Of a stretch of 55,112 nt of DNA, positions 16,566-23,480 are shown one piece after another. The translations under genes were made by a program, and so were the position numbers. The DNA is from CAZEGC01 sp964511635. Its GTDB lineage: Bacteria; Patescibacteriota; Saccharimonadia; Saccharimonadales; Saccharimonadaceae. Position 1 is the first letter of the stretch. The number at the start of each line of letters is the position of its first letter. The notes under the pieces are model-generated. The model did not search any database, was not told the origin of the DNA, and worked only from the letters and a program-made list of their open reading frames with translations. The DNA lies in assembly GCA_964511635.1 (NCBI GenBank), contig CAZEGC010000001.1, positions 1-55,112 on the forward strand, given 5' to 3'.

Positions 16566-17915
16566 TTACTGTAAATAATCTATCAATGCCTGCCTGAGGG
16601 AGCCAACTTGATGATAGAACTTATCTTTTTTATTGTTTCTAGGTGAAATTGCGCTAGTAAATCCTAGTTTTTTTGCCTCACTCGCTCGTCGGTCAATACT
16701 AAGGACAGAGCGCACCTCACCACCCAATCCAACCTCACCAAATACGACAATTTTATCATCTAGCTTGCGCCCTGCCGCCGCACTGGCGATTGCCATGCAG
16801 ATAGCTAAATCTGCAGCAGGGTCATTAAGTCGCAGGCCTCCGACTACGTTAATATAAACATCTTTATCGCTAAGGTTTAACTTGGTCCGCTTTTCTAACA
16901 CTGCAATTAACAGGTTAAGTCGATTCAAATCAAACCCAGAGGCGGTGCGCTTTGGATAGCCAAAACTGGTTGTATTAACTAGCGCTTGTATTTCCACCAA
17001 CAAGGGCCTAGTTCCTTCAAGCGTTGCTAGCACTATAGACCCGTCTTCGTTTTGACGCTCCGAAAGTAGTGCAGCGGAAGGATTTTCAACCACCTTTAAG
17101 CCCTTTTCGTACATTTCAAATATGGCAGCTTCGTTAGTAGATCCAAAACGATTCTTGACGGCTCGCACAACCTTAAAGCCACCATATCGATCGCCCTCAA
17201 ACTGCAATACAACATCGACTAAGTGCTCTAACACTTTTGGACCTGCGATGGCGCCCTCTTTGGTGACGTGGCCAACAAAAATAACTGCAGTACTGGCCTC
17301 TTTAGCGGCACGAATTATCACATTACTGCTATTAGTGATCTGGCTAACAGTGCCGGGTGCCGAGGTGATTTCGTCCAAACTTAAAGTCTGGATTGAATCT
17401 ATTATTACAAGCTTGTAGCCGCCGGATCGAATCGTCGCTGCAATGTCATCAGCACTGGTGCTAGAAGCAAAGCTCAGGCTCCCAGATTCATCCGCCCCCA
17501 GCCTCGATGCGCGAAGTTTGACCTGACTAGCCGACTCTTCACCACTGACATACAAGACGGGCTGAGAGTTTGCTACCATGGCAGTCACTTGAAGCAAAAG
17601 CGTGCTCTTTCCCATCCCAGGCTGCCCCGCTAGCAGCGTAACACTCCCAGGTAACACCCCGCCACCTAGGACTAGATCAAGCTCGTCAAGCCCCGTCTTC
17701 ATACGCCTGGCACTAGATTCAGCCTCTATGTCTTGAATGGAAGCCACTTTAAGTGCTTTACCGCTAGATGCGCTTCTCGAAACTACAGATTTTCCACCTG
17801 AGATTATTTGCTCGACCAGTGTATTCCACTGACCGCAGTTGTCACACTTGCCTGTCCACTTGGGATAAGTAGCGCCGCAATTTTGGCAAACATAATTTGA
17901 TTTGGATTTAGCCAT
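16566..17915 (-). CDS. radA: DNA repair protein RadA (Sms)
   Basis: RecA-like ATPase that promotes branch migration during recombination. The N-terminal C4 zinc finger has CQNCG and CDNCG (Cys10, 13, 24, 27). Walker A is GQPGMGKS (97-104), the RadA-specific KNRFGS motif is at about 254-259, and a Lon-protease-like domain fills the C-terminus (about 270-449). The length of 449 aa is typical. I chose the ATG at 17915; a GTG one codon upstream is also open. A perfect TATAAT lies 8 nt upstream, inside the stop region of the previous gene, so radA can be transcribed as a leaderless mRNA as well as from upstream. Confidence 0.95.
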   Translation of the reverse strand: MAKSKSNYVCQNCGATYPKWTGKCDNCGQWNTLVEQIISGGKSVVSRSASSGKALKVASIQDIEAESSARRMKTGLDELDLVLGGGVLPGSVTLLAGQPGMGKSTLLLQVTAMVANSQPVLYVSGEESASQVKLRASRLGADESGSLSFASSTSADDIAATIRSGGYKLVIIDSIQTLSLDEITSAPGTVSQITNSSNVIIRAAKEASTAVIFVGHVTKEGAIAGPKVLEHLVDVVLQFEGDRYGGFKVVRAVKNRFGSTNEAAIFEMYEKGLKVVENPSAALLSERQNEDGSIVLATLEGTRPLLVEIQALVNTTSFGYPKRTASGFDLNRLNLLIAVLEKRTKLNLSDKDVYINVVGGLRLNDPAADLAICMAIASAAAGRKLDDKIVVFGEVGLGGEVRSVLSIDRRASEAKKLGFTSAISPRNNKKDKFYHQVGSLRQALIDYLQ

Positions 17916-17923
17916 CACGCCTT

Positions 17924-17929
17924 ATTATA
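17924..17929 (-). promoter_or_regulatory. radA -10 box (leaderless)
   Basis: TATAAT on the minus strand, 8 nt before the radA ATG and overlapping the stop codon of the upstream gene (17925-17927). The -35 is weak. Confidence 0.45.
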
Positions 17930-18920
17930 CACTAGGTATATGGGGCGGATTGCTGTCTAGGCTTCGCTGCAACTCCCTGGTTTCGCCCGATAACCTTTCA
18001 AGTTCAACTACTAGTTCGTTGTGCTGAGTGACCAGTGCATTGACCCTCGACTGCATGGCAGCGAGGTGATTAGAGCGATTCACTAGCTGACTTCTTTCGA
18101 TACTAAACTGCGCTGGACTATCAAAATCTCCGCGGGCAGCTCGGGTATTAAAATCAACAATTGCCGCATTTAACTGCTGAAGCTCCTGACGGTACTCTAC
18201 CCTAGCAGCATCAATTTGAGCCGATAGCGATTCAATTTCTTGCTGCACGCCATGCAGCCTCTCGTTAAGTTCTATAAAAAGTTGGTTGTAGTTTTCAAAA
18301 AGATCAACAACTTCGGACCTCGACAAAAAATACTTGGCGTAATGCGCCTCTAGTTCATCGGATAAGTCACGATACTCGGTGCCGATAATAGAATGAAGTT
18401 CGTTAACTCTTTCGCCTGGCTGCGCTCTTTCATAGTAAGACATACGATCATCTAGTCGCTGATCGTTCATCGCTTTATATTCAGCCTCTAGAAGTGCGCC
18501 AACTCTATCCCTTTCAGATTGACTCATGCGCATATAGACTGCGTGAAGCATCTCATGTGCAGCGGTAACTTGCTTGACGCCGTCCAAGCGTTCATCGCTT
18601 ACGTCATAAATATAAATTCTCCCCGCCGAATAGCACCCTAGCACAGCGCTGCCAGGTTCGTGTCTATGGCAGCGATTATTAAACTTATCACTAGGCAGCA
18701 ACTGGGGGTGGCTAGCGTAGAAATAAAACTTACCCAGTTCAGTCATGGTGGTTTCTTCGGCGATACTAGCAGTCTCTAAAGACGGCTCATATTGCCAGAC
18801 GCTCAGCAAATCCAGGGTGTACTGCCGGTTAAAAAGCACCCACGCGGTGCTAGCAAGTAGCAGCAACCCTATGGCTACGCTGGCTACCCGCCAAGCAGTG
18901 CTAGCCTTCACGCTCGACAT
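17925..18920 (-). CDS. membrane-anchored HExxH protein with coiled coil
   Basis: I recognise no named family. One N-terminal membrane helix (about 11-30) is followed by an extracytoplasmic part with three cysteines (C84, C96 and the region between), an HEMLH motif (H122-E123-M-L-H126) as in zinc metallopeptidases, then a long coiled coil (about 200-325). A plausible third zinc ligand is E147 in the LLEAEYKAM segment, 21 residues after the second His, as in gluzincins. The start at 18920 overlaps the clpC stop (18901) by 20 nt, so the genes are coupled. It may be a membrane protease in protein quality control; that is inference. Confidence 0.6.
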   Translation of the reverse strand: MSSVKASTAWRVASVAIGLLLLASTAWVLFNRQYTLDLLSVWQYEPSLETASIAEETTMTELGKFYFYASHPQLLPSDKFNNRCHRHEPGSAVLGCYSAGRIYIYDVSDERLDGVKQVTAAHEMLHAVYMRMSQSERDRVGALLEAEYKAMNDQRLDDRMSYYERAQPGERVNELHSIIGTEYRDLSDELEAHYAKYFLSRSEVVDLFENYNQLFIELNERLHGVQQEIESLSAQIDAARVEYRQELQQLNAAIVDFNTRAARGDFDSPAQFSIERSQLVNRSNHLAAMQSRVNALVTQHNELVVELERLSGETRELQRSLDSNPPHIPSV

Positions 18921-21378
18921 TTATTACAATTTCACCCTTCCTTGATCCAACGCTAAGCACACTGCCACCTTCATATTCTTCCGATAAAATGCCATCAGCT
19001 ATTTTGTGCTCTAATTCGTCCTGAATAACCCGACGTAAGGGCCTGACACCATAGGTTTCACTAAACCCTTTATCAATAAGTAGCTTCTTGGCTGACGGTT
19101 TCACCGTCACGTGCAGCCCCTTCCTGAGCAAGCGCTGCTGCAGTTCATCTATCAATTTATCGAAAATTTTTCCGACCTGGCGACGGGTTAGAGCCCTAAA
19201 GGTTATTATGCTATCGATCCGGTTAATGAGCTCGGGTCGCATAATTTTTTCCAAAGCTTCACGCGCAGCCTCGGCATTCTCAGCATGAGCCTCGTCAAGT
19301 TGTTTTTCGTCCGATTTACTTTTTGCATTAAAACCAAGTGACGATTCTTTCATCATTTTATCGGCACCTAGGTTGCTGGTCATGATTATAATAGTATTTG
19401 AAAAGTTAACACTCTTGCCCTTAGCATCGGTTAGGCGGCCGTCTTCGAGCAGTTGAAGTAGCAACTGGTAAACTTCTTTGTGGGCTTTTTCAATTTCATC
19501 GAGCAATACAACGCTGTATGGCTGACGACGTATTTTTTCAGTGAATGTACCGCCATCATCATATCCTACATAGCCAGCTGGCGCACCAAGCAGACGACTA
19601 GTGTGGTGCCTCTCGCTAAACTCACTCATGTCAATTTTTATCAAAGCGTCTTCGCTGCCAAAAACTTCACGCGCTAACACGCGAGCTAGCTCGGTTTTCC
19701 CGACACCAGTAGGCCCCATGAACACAAATGAACCAATCGGCCTCTTTGAACTAGCCACGCCGCTTCGGCTGCGGCGAACAGCACGAGACACTTTTTCAAT
19801 CGCTTCGTCCTGGCCAACGATATACTTACCTAAGTGTTTCTCTAGTCTTCGAAGCATCTTGGCTTCGCTTTTTTGAATACGCTTGACCGGTACGCCTGTC
19901 ATGGTGGAAACCGCCTGGGCTACGTCATCACTTTTGAGATTTACTGGTGTCTTCTTTTCATACTCTTCGCGTGTTTCATCTAATTTCAGGGTAATTTGAC
20001 TAATACGCGTTTTGTAAAGAGCAGCTCTTTCATAATCTTCAGCGTTAACTGCTTCTTCCATCTTCTCATTTAAATTTTTGAGCTGCCTGGTGTAGTCACG
20101 TAGCTTACTAGGGCGTCTGCCCATGCGCACTCGCACCAGTGCAGCCGCCTCGTCAATCACATCGATTGCCTTGTCTGGCATAAAACGCTCATGAACATAA
20201 CGTTCAGCCATATAAACGGCGTCGTCAAGTACTTCGTCGCTAAACTTCACGCCGTGGTGCTTTTCATAATGGGTGCGGAGCCCTTTTAGGATTGCCAGCG
20301 TATCTTTGGCGCTAGGCTCTGGCACTACTATAGTCTGAAAACGCCTCTCGAGTGCACTATCCTTTTCGATATGTTTGCGATATTCGTCTAGCGTGGTGGC
20401 ACCTATTAGGTGAAGCTCACCTCGAGCCAGAGCGGGCTTTAGCATATTAGCAGCATCAAGCGCGCCTTCGGCAGCACCAGCGCCAACGAGTAGGTGCAGC
20501 TCATCAATGAATAGTATAACGTTCTTCTGTTCACTCAGCTCACTAATAATTTTCTTAAGACGTTCTTCAAACTCGCCGCGATATTTTGTACCTGCGATCA
20601 TGGCAGCTAGATCAAGCTGAATCAAACGCTTGTCCAGTAGGTGGTCTGGCACGTCTTCTCGCACAATGCGCTGCGCAACCCCTTCGGCGATAGCAGTCTT
20701 TCCAACCCCAGGCTCTCCGATTAGGACCGGATTATTTTTAGTACGCCTAGAAAGTATGGTTATCATCCTATCCTCCTGGGCATTGCGGCCAATCACCGGA
20801 TCAAGTTGGCCGTTTTTAGCACGAGCGGTTAAATCAGTCCCAAATATATCAAGTGCCCCGCCCCGTTTTTTGGGTCGTTGCTGGCGAGTAGCCTGTTCGC
20901 TACCAAGATCCTGACCAGAGTGATTCTGTCGCTCTAAGAAATCTTCTAGCTCACTCATGAGTCCAGGTAAGTCAATGTTCATATCACGAAGTAGCACCGT
21001 CGCTCTTGCGTTCCGTTGCTTCAAAATACTATAGAGTATGTGTTCCGTACCCAAATGGTCTTGGTGGAACTCCTGGGCAATTTCCCAACTCATTTTCAGT
21101 GTCAATTTAGCTGTTTCGCTAAGACCTTTTGCCCCAGTACTAACAATTAACGTTCTAGGGGTTAAATTAAGTGCCAACTCAGCACGATCAAGCGTCACCC
21201 CAGCGTCAGCTAGAATCTTAGCTCCGACTGATGAGCCCTGGGCTAGTACACCCAGAAGGATGTGCTCAGTGCCAATATAGGCACTACTATACCCTCGCGC
21301 AATAGCATCTGCGTGATGTAAGCTTATGCGCGCATTGTCAGTTAAGTGTGAAATAAATTCTGCGAAATCATCTGACAT
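18901..21378 (-). CDS. clpC: ATP-dependent Clp protease ATPase ClpC
   Basis: An AAA+ unfoldase that feeds ClpP. Two N-terminal Clp repeats (about 1-145) precede AAA-1 with Walker A GEPGVGKT (221-228), a UVR/M-type middle segment (LNEKMEEAVNAEDYERAAL, about 436-454), and AAA-2 with Walker A GPTGVGKT (555-562). An LGF tripeptide in the second AAA module fits a ClpP-docking loop. No clpP lies in the window. The length of 825 aa is typical. A strong AAAGGAGG ribosome site lies 15 nt before the ATG, slightly far. It is controlled by a consensus promoter overlapped by a perfect CIRCE element. Confidence 0.95.
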   Translation of the reverse strand: MSDDFAEFISHLTDNARISLHHADAIARGYSSAYIGTEHILLGVLAQGSSVGAKILADAGVTLDRAELALNLTPRTLIVSTGAKGLSETAKLTLKMSWEIAQEFHQDHLGTEHILYSILKQRNARATVLLRDMNIDLPGLMSELEDFLERQNHSGQDLGSEQATRQQRPKKRGGALDIFGTDLTARAKNGQLDPVIGRNAQEDRMITILSRRTKNNPVLIGEPGVGKTAIAEGVAQRIVREDVPDHLLDKRLIQLDLAAMIAGTKYRGEFEERLKKIISELSEQKNVILFIDELHLLVGAGAAEGALDAANMLKPALARGELHLIGATTLDEYRKHIEKDSALERRFQTIVVPEPSAKDTLAILKGLRTHYEKHHGVKFSDEVLDDAVYMAERYVHERFMPDKAIDVIDEAAALVRVRMGRRPSKLRDYTRQLKNLNEKMEEAVNAEDYERAALYKTRISQITLKLDETREEYEKKTPVNLKSDDVAQAVSTMTGVPVKRIQKSEAKMLRRLEKHLGKYIVGQDEAIEKVSRAVRRSRSGVASSKRPIGSFVFMGPTGVGKTELARVLAREVFGSEDALIKIDMSEFSERHHTSRLLGAPAGYVGYDDGGTFTEKIRRQPYSVVLLDEIEKAHKEVYQLLLQLLEDGRLTDAKGKSVNFSNTIIIMTSNLGADKMMKESSLGFNAKSKSDEKQLDEAHAENAEAAREALEKIMRPELINRIDSIITFRALTRRQVGKIFDKLIDELQQRLLRKGLHVTVKPSAKKLLIDKGFSETYGVRPLRRVIQDELEHKIADGILSEEYEGGSVLSVGSRKGEIVINVEREG

Positions 21379-21446
21379 ATTACTATTATTAAACCTCCTT
21401 TGAAGTAGCGCAAGTATTTTTTACTTATGCTACTAAGCATATATAG

Positions 21447-21475
21447 ATTATAGGTAAAATTAGCACTCTGGTCAA
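21447..21475 (-). promoter_or_regulatory. clpC sigma70 promoter
   Basis: TTGACC (21470-21475), a 17-bp spacer and TATAAT (21447-21452), read on the minus strand. The predicted leader is about 60 nt. The -35 lies inside the CIRCE spacer. Confidence 0.85.
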
Positions 21476-21486
21476 TAGAGTGCTAA
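21460..21486. promoter_or_regulatory. CIRCE element (HrcA operator) upstream of clpC
   Basis: TTAGCACTC, nine bases, GAGTGCTAA: a perfect 9-9-9 CIRCE. It overlaps the -35 box of the clpC promoter, so binding of the heat-shock repressor HrcA should block transcription. No hrcA is present in the window. Confidence 0.93.
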
Positions 21487-21495
21487 GTAATATGT

Positions 21496-22623
21496 CTACT
21501 CTTCGCTAGATTCCTCTAGGGCGCTTAGCAAGCTATCTTCTATATTCTTCCTCGGTTTTGGTGCCTCGGCACGCGGCTCTGGCTTGGTGGCAATGATATC
21601 AAGCTCGTAACCTGTCAATCGACTCGCTAAACGAACGTTCTGACCTCCGCGGCCAATTGCAATTGACTGCTGGTCCTCAGCTACATGAACTTTGGCTCGC
21701 TTGTCGCTTTCATCAATTTCAACTTTGTCTACTTCGGCCGGACTGAGGGCTGCTACTATAAATGAGCTAACATCTTCATCGTAGGTGACTATGTCAATTT
21801 TTTCTTGATCACCGATTTCGCTCATTACTGTTTGAACCCTGGTGCCGTGACCACCGACAAAAGTACCGACAGGGTCGACGCCAGGAACGGTGCTGCGAAC
21901 AGCCAGTTTAGTCCTTCGGCCAGCTTCCCGGGCAATAGCTTTTATCTCAACGGCCCCTGTTTCCATCTCGGGTACTTCTTGTTCAAATAGTGCCCTGACA
22001 AAATCTTCACTACCGCGACTTAAAATCAATTGAGGCCCGCGATTTTCGCGTTCAATATCCTTTATTAGCACCCTAGTCCGTGATCCGACGCTATAATACT
22101 CATTTGGAATCTGCTCGCTTTGAGGCATGATTCCAGTTGCCTTACCTAAGTCAATCCTTACCACCCGAGGCTCAACACGCTGGACGGTGCCATTTACAAG
22201 CATGCCAATTTTATCTTCGTACTCTTCTAGTACCACTTCCCGCTCGGCTTCGCGTAGACGCTGCAACACCACCTGCTTGGCAGTCTGGGCCGCTACGCGC
22301 CCAAATGAGGTTACCTTGTGCTCTTCCTCGATTATATCGCCTATTTGTACGTCAGGCTTAACCTTTTTAGCATCCTCTAGGCTAACTTCAACCGATTCGC
22401 TACCTACCTCCCTGACTACTTCACGGGCTACATAAACATCGACTTCACCCGATACGCTATTTAGCTTAGCTCGCACCTCCTGGTCGCGCTGCCCATGGTC
22501 CCGCCTCCAGGCAGCAGCTAGCGCCTGCTCTATAACACTTAAAACCGTTTCTTCGGGTAAGTTCTTTTCTTCAGCAATTGTTCTGACAGTTAGAGTCAGT
22601 TGTTTTACGTTAATATCTTCCAC
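21496..22623 (-). CDS. nusA: transcription termination/antitermination factor NusA
   Basis: RNA polymerase-associated factor controlling pausing and termination. It has the N-terminal RNAP-binding helical domain (LPEETVLSVIEQALAAAW), an S1 domain in the middle (about 125-190, LVNGTVQRVEPRVVRIDLG) and tandem KH domains with SIAIGRGGQNVRLASRLTG near residue 330. It ends shortly after the second KH, with a short acidic tail. I start it at the GTG at 22623 (375 aa), preceded by AAGGGAGA. The open frame extends 18 codons upstream, but that part runs through a hairpin with a T6 tract and is better read as 5' leader. Confidence 0.92.
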   Translation of the reverse strand: MEDINVKQLTLTVRTIAEEKNLPEETVLSVIEQALAAAWRRDHGQRDQEVRAKLNSVSGEVDVYVAREVVREVGSESVEVSLEDAKKVKPDVQIGDIIEEEHKVTSFGRVAAQTAKQVVLQRLREAEREVVLEEYEDKIGMLVNGTVQRVEPRVVRIDLGKATGIMPQSEQIPNEYYSVGSRTRVLIKDIERENRGPQLILSRGSEDFVRALFEQEVPEMETGAVEIKAIAREAGRRTKLAVRSTVPGVDPVGTFVGGHGTRVQTVMSEIGDQEKIDIVTYDEDVSSFIVAALSPAEVDKVEIDESDKRAKVHVAEDQQSIAIGRGGQNVRLASRLTGYELDIIATKPEPRAEAPKPRKNIEDSLLSALEESSEE

Positions 22624-22651
22624 TTGCAGTGATCTCCCTTGCTTCTTTATG

Positions 22652-22675
22652 AAAAAAGTCGACCTTCCGGCCGAC
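22652..22675 (-). terminator. terminator hairpin in the nusA leader
   Basis: On the minus strand a 7-bp stem (22669-22675 with 22658-22664, one G-U pair) closed by a GGAA tetraloop is followed directly by six T. It lies between the predicted nusA promoter and the nusA ribosome site. It could end transcripts of the upstream HNH gene, act as an attenuator for nusA, or do both. Confidence 0.7.
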
Positions 22676-22691
22676 ACATCTACTAATACTA

Positions 22692-22721
22692 ATAATACAC
22701 CAAACTGACACCTGTATGCAA
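22692..22721 (-). promoter_or_regulatory. nusA promoter
   Basis: TTGCAT (22716-22721), an 18-bp spacer and TATTAT (22692-22697) on the minus strand. The predicted start is near 22685, upstream of the leader hairpin. Confidence 0.6.
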
Positions 22722-22728
22722 CAATAAT

Positions 22729-23448
22729 TTATTTACTGCTAGGCAGCCTCTGATCGGGGCAATTAGATAAAACTGTTTTCATTGCTTTCTTTTCAGCTTT
22801 TGTAACCCATAGATCATATTTGCTTTTAACCGCTATTTGTCTAGCAACATACGGACAACGATATTCTTTCCGGGGTGGAAGCCACGTAGCCGCATCTGAA
22901 TCACCCTTTTCTTGGTTTAGCGCGCCGCTAACCGCTAGCAAGTTCAGCGGATCATTATAAAACGCATTACGCTCGTCATAGCTAAGTTGCTGGGCCCCTT
23001 TTTGCCAGGCGTCGCTAACTGCAACCACGTGATCAATTTGAATCTCACTACTAGAATTTCGCCCGCGTCGAAACTCTAGACTCTCGCCCGAGTAGGGATC
23101 CTGCAATGTGCCAGATTCGACTTGACATTCATCGCCCACTACTGGACTGTGCAAGTCACGAAATAATATTACATTTCTAATGTTGCAACCCTGCAGCTGA
23201 CCCCAGCCTGGACTAAACATGCTTCTTGCATAGCCTGTTTTTGGTGCTCGACCTTTTGTACTTAATTGGTCCAAGGTAGCGCTTGCGTGCTTACCGTCTG
23301 CTAGAGTATCCAGACGGCTAGCACTAGAGGATTTGATTTCAGCTTGTTCACTTTGGTGCTCAATTGAACCTTGCACGCCAAAAATAGAAGTGATAATAAA
23401 AACTATTATCAAAACAGCTAGTCTTCGCCTGGACCCTGACTGATTCAT
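22729..23448 (-). CDS. secreted HNH nuclease (DUF1524/GmrSD-C-like)
   Basis: An N-terminal hydrophobic segment (about 9-28) after RRR looks like a signal peptide or anchor. The C-terminal half has the family blocks IDHVVAVSDAWQKGA, NAFYNDPLNLLAVSG, NQEKGDSDAATWLPP and a final CPYVARQIAVKSKYDLW. These give an HNH centre (D-H, N, N-x3-K). This arrangement is the common secreted HNH protein of Actinobacteria. It is 239 aa long. A likely role is extracellular DNA or RNA degradation for nucleotide scavenging; that is inference. TATATT lies 6 nt before the ATG at 23448, so it may be leaderless. It is divergent from the aminopeptidase. Confidence 0.85.
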   Translation of the reverse strand: MNQSGSRRRLAVLIIVFIITSIFGVQGSIEHQSEQAEIKSSSASRLDTLADGKHASATLDQLSTKGRAPKTGYARSMFSPGWGQLQGCNIRNVILFRDLHSPVVGDECQVESGTLQDPYSGESLEFRRGRNSSSEIQIDHVVAVSDAWQKGAQQLSYDERNAFYNDPLNLLAVSGALNQEKGDSDAATWLPPRKEYRCPYVARQIAVKSKYDLWVTKAEKKAMKTVLSNCPDQRLPSSK

Positions 23449-23454
23449 GCAAGT

Positions 23455-23460
23455 AATATA
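23455..23460 (-). promoter_or_regulatory. -10 box of the HNH nuclease gene
   Basis: TATATT on the minus strand, 6 nt before the ATG. A weak AAAGGA further upstream could instead serve as a distant ribosome site. Confidence 0.35.
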
Positions 23461-23468
23461 TCCTTTGC

Positions 23469-23474
23469 TACAAT
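23469..23474 (+). promoter_or_regulatory. -10 box of the M1 aminopeptidase gene (leaderless)
   Basis: TACAAT ends 6 nt before the ATG at 23481; no Shine-Dalgarno site is present. The -35 is not obvious. Confidence 0.5.
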
Positions 23475-23480
23475 GGGTGT

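Noticed and set aside
22624..22677. 18-codon upstream extension of nusA
   Set aside because: It would be translated through a terminator hairpin with T6; the GTG at 22623 has a better ribosome site.
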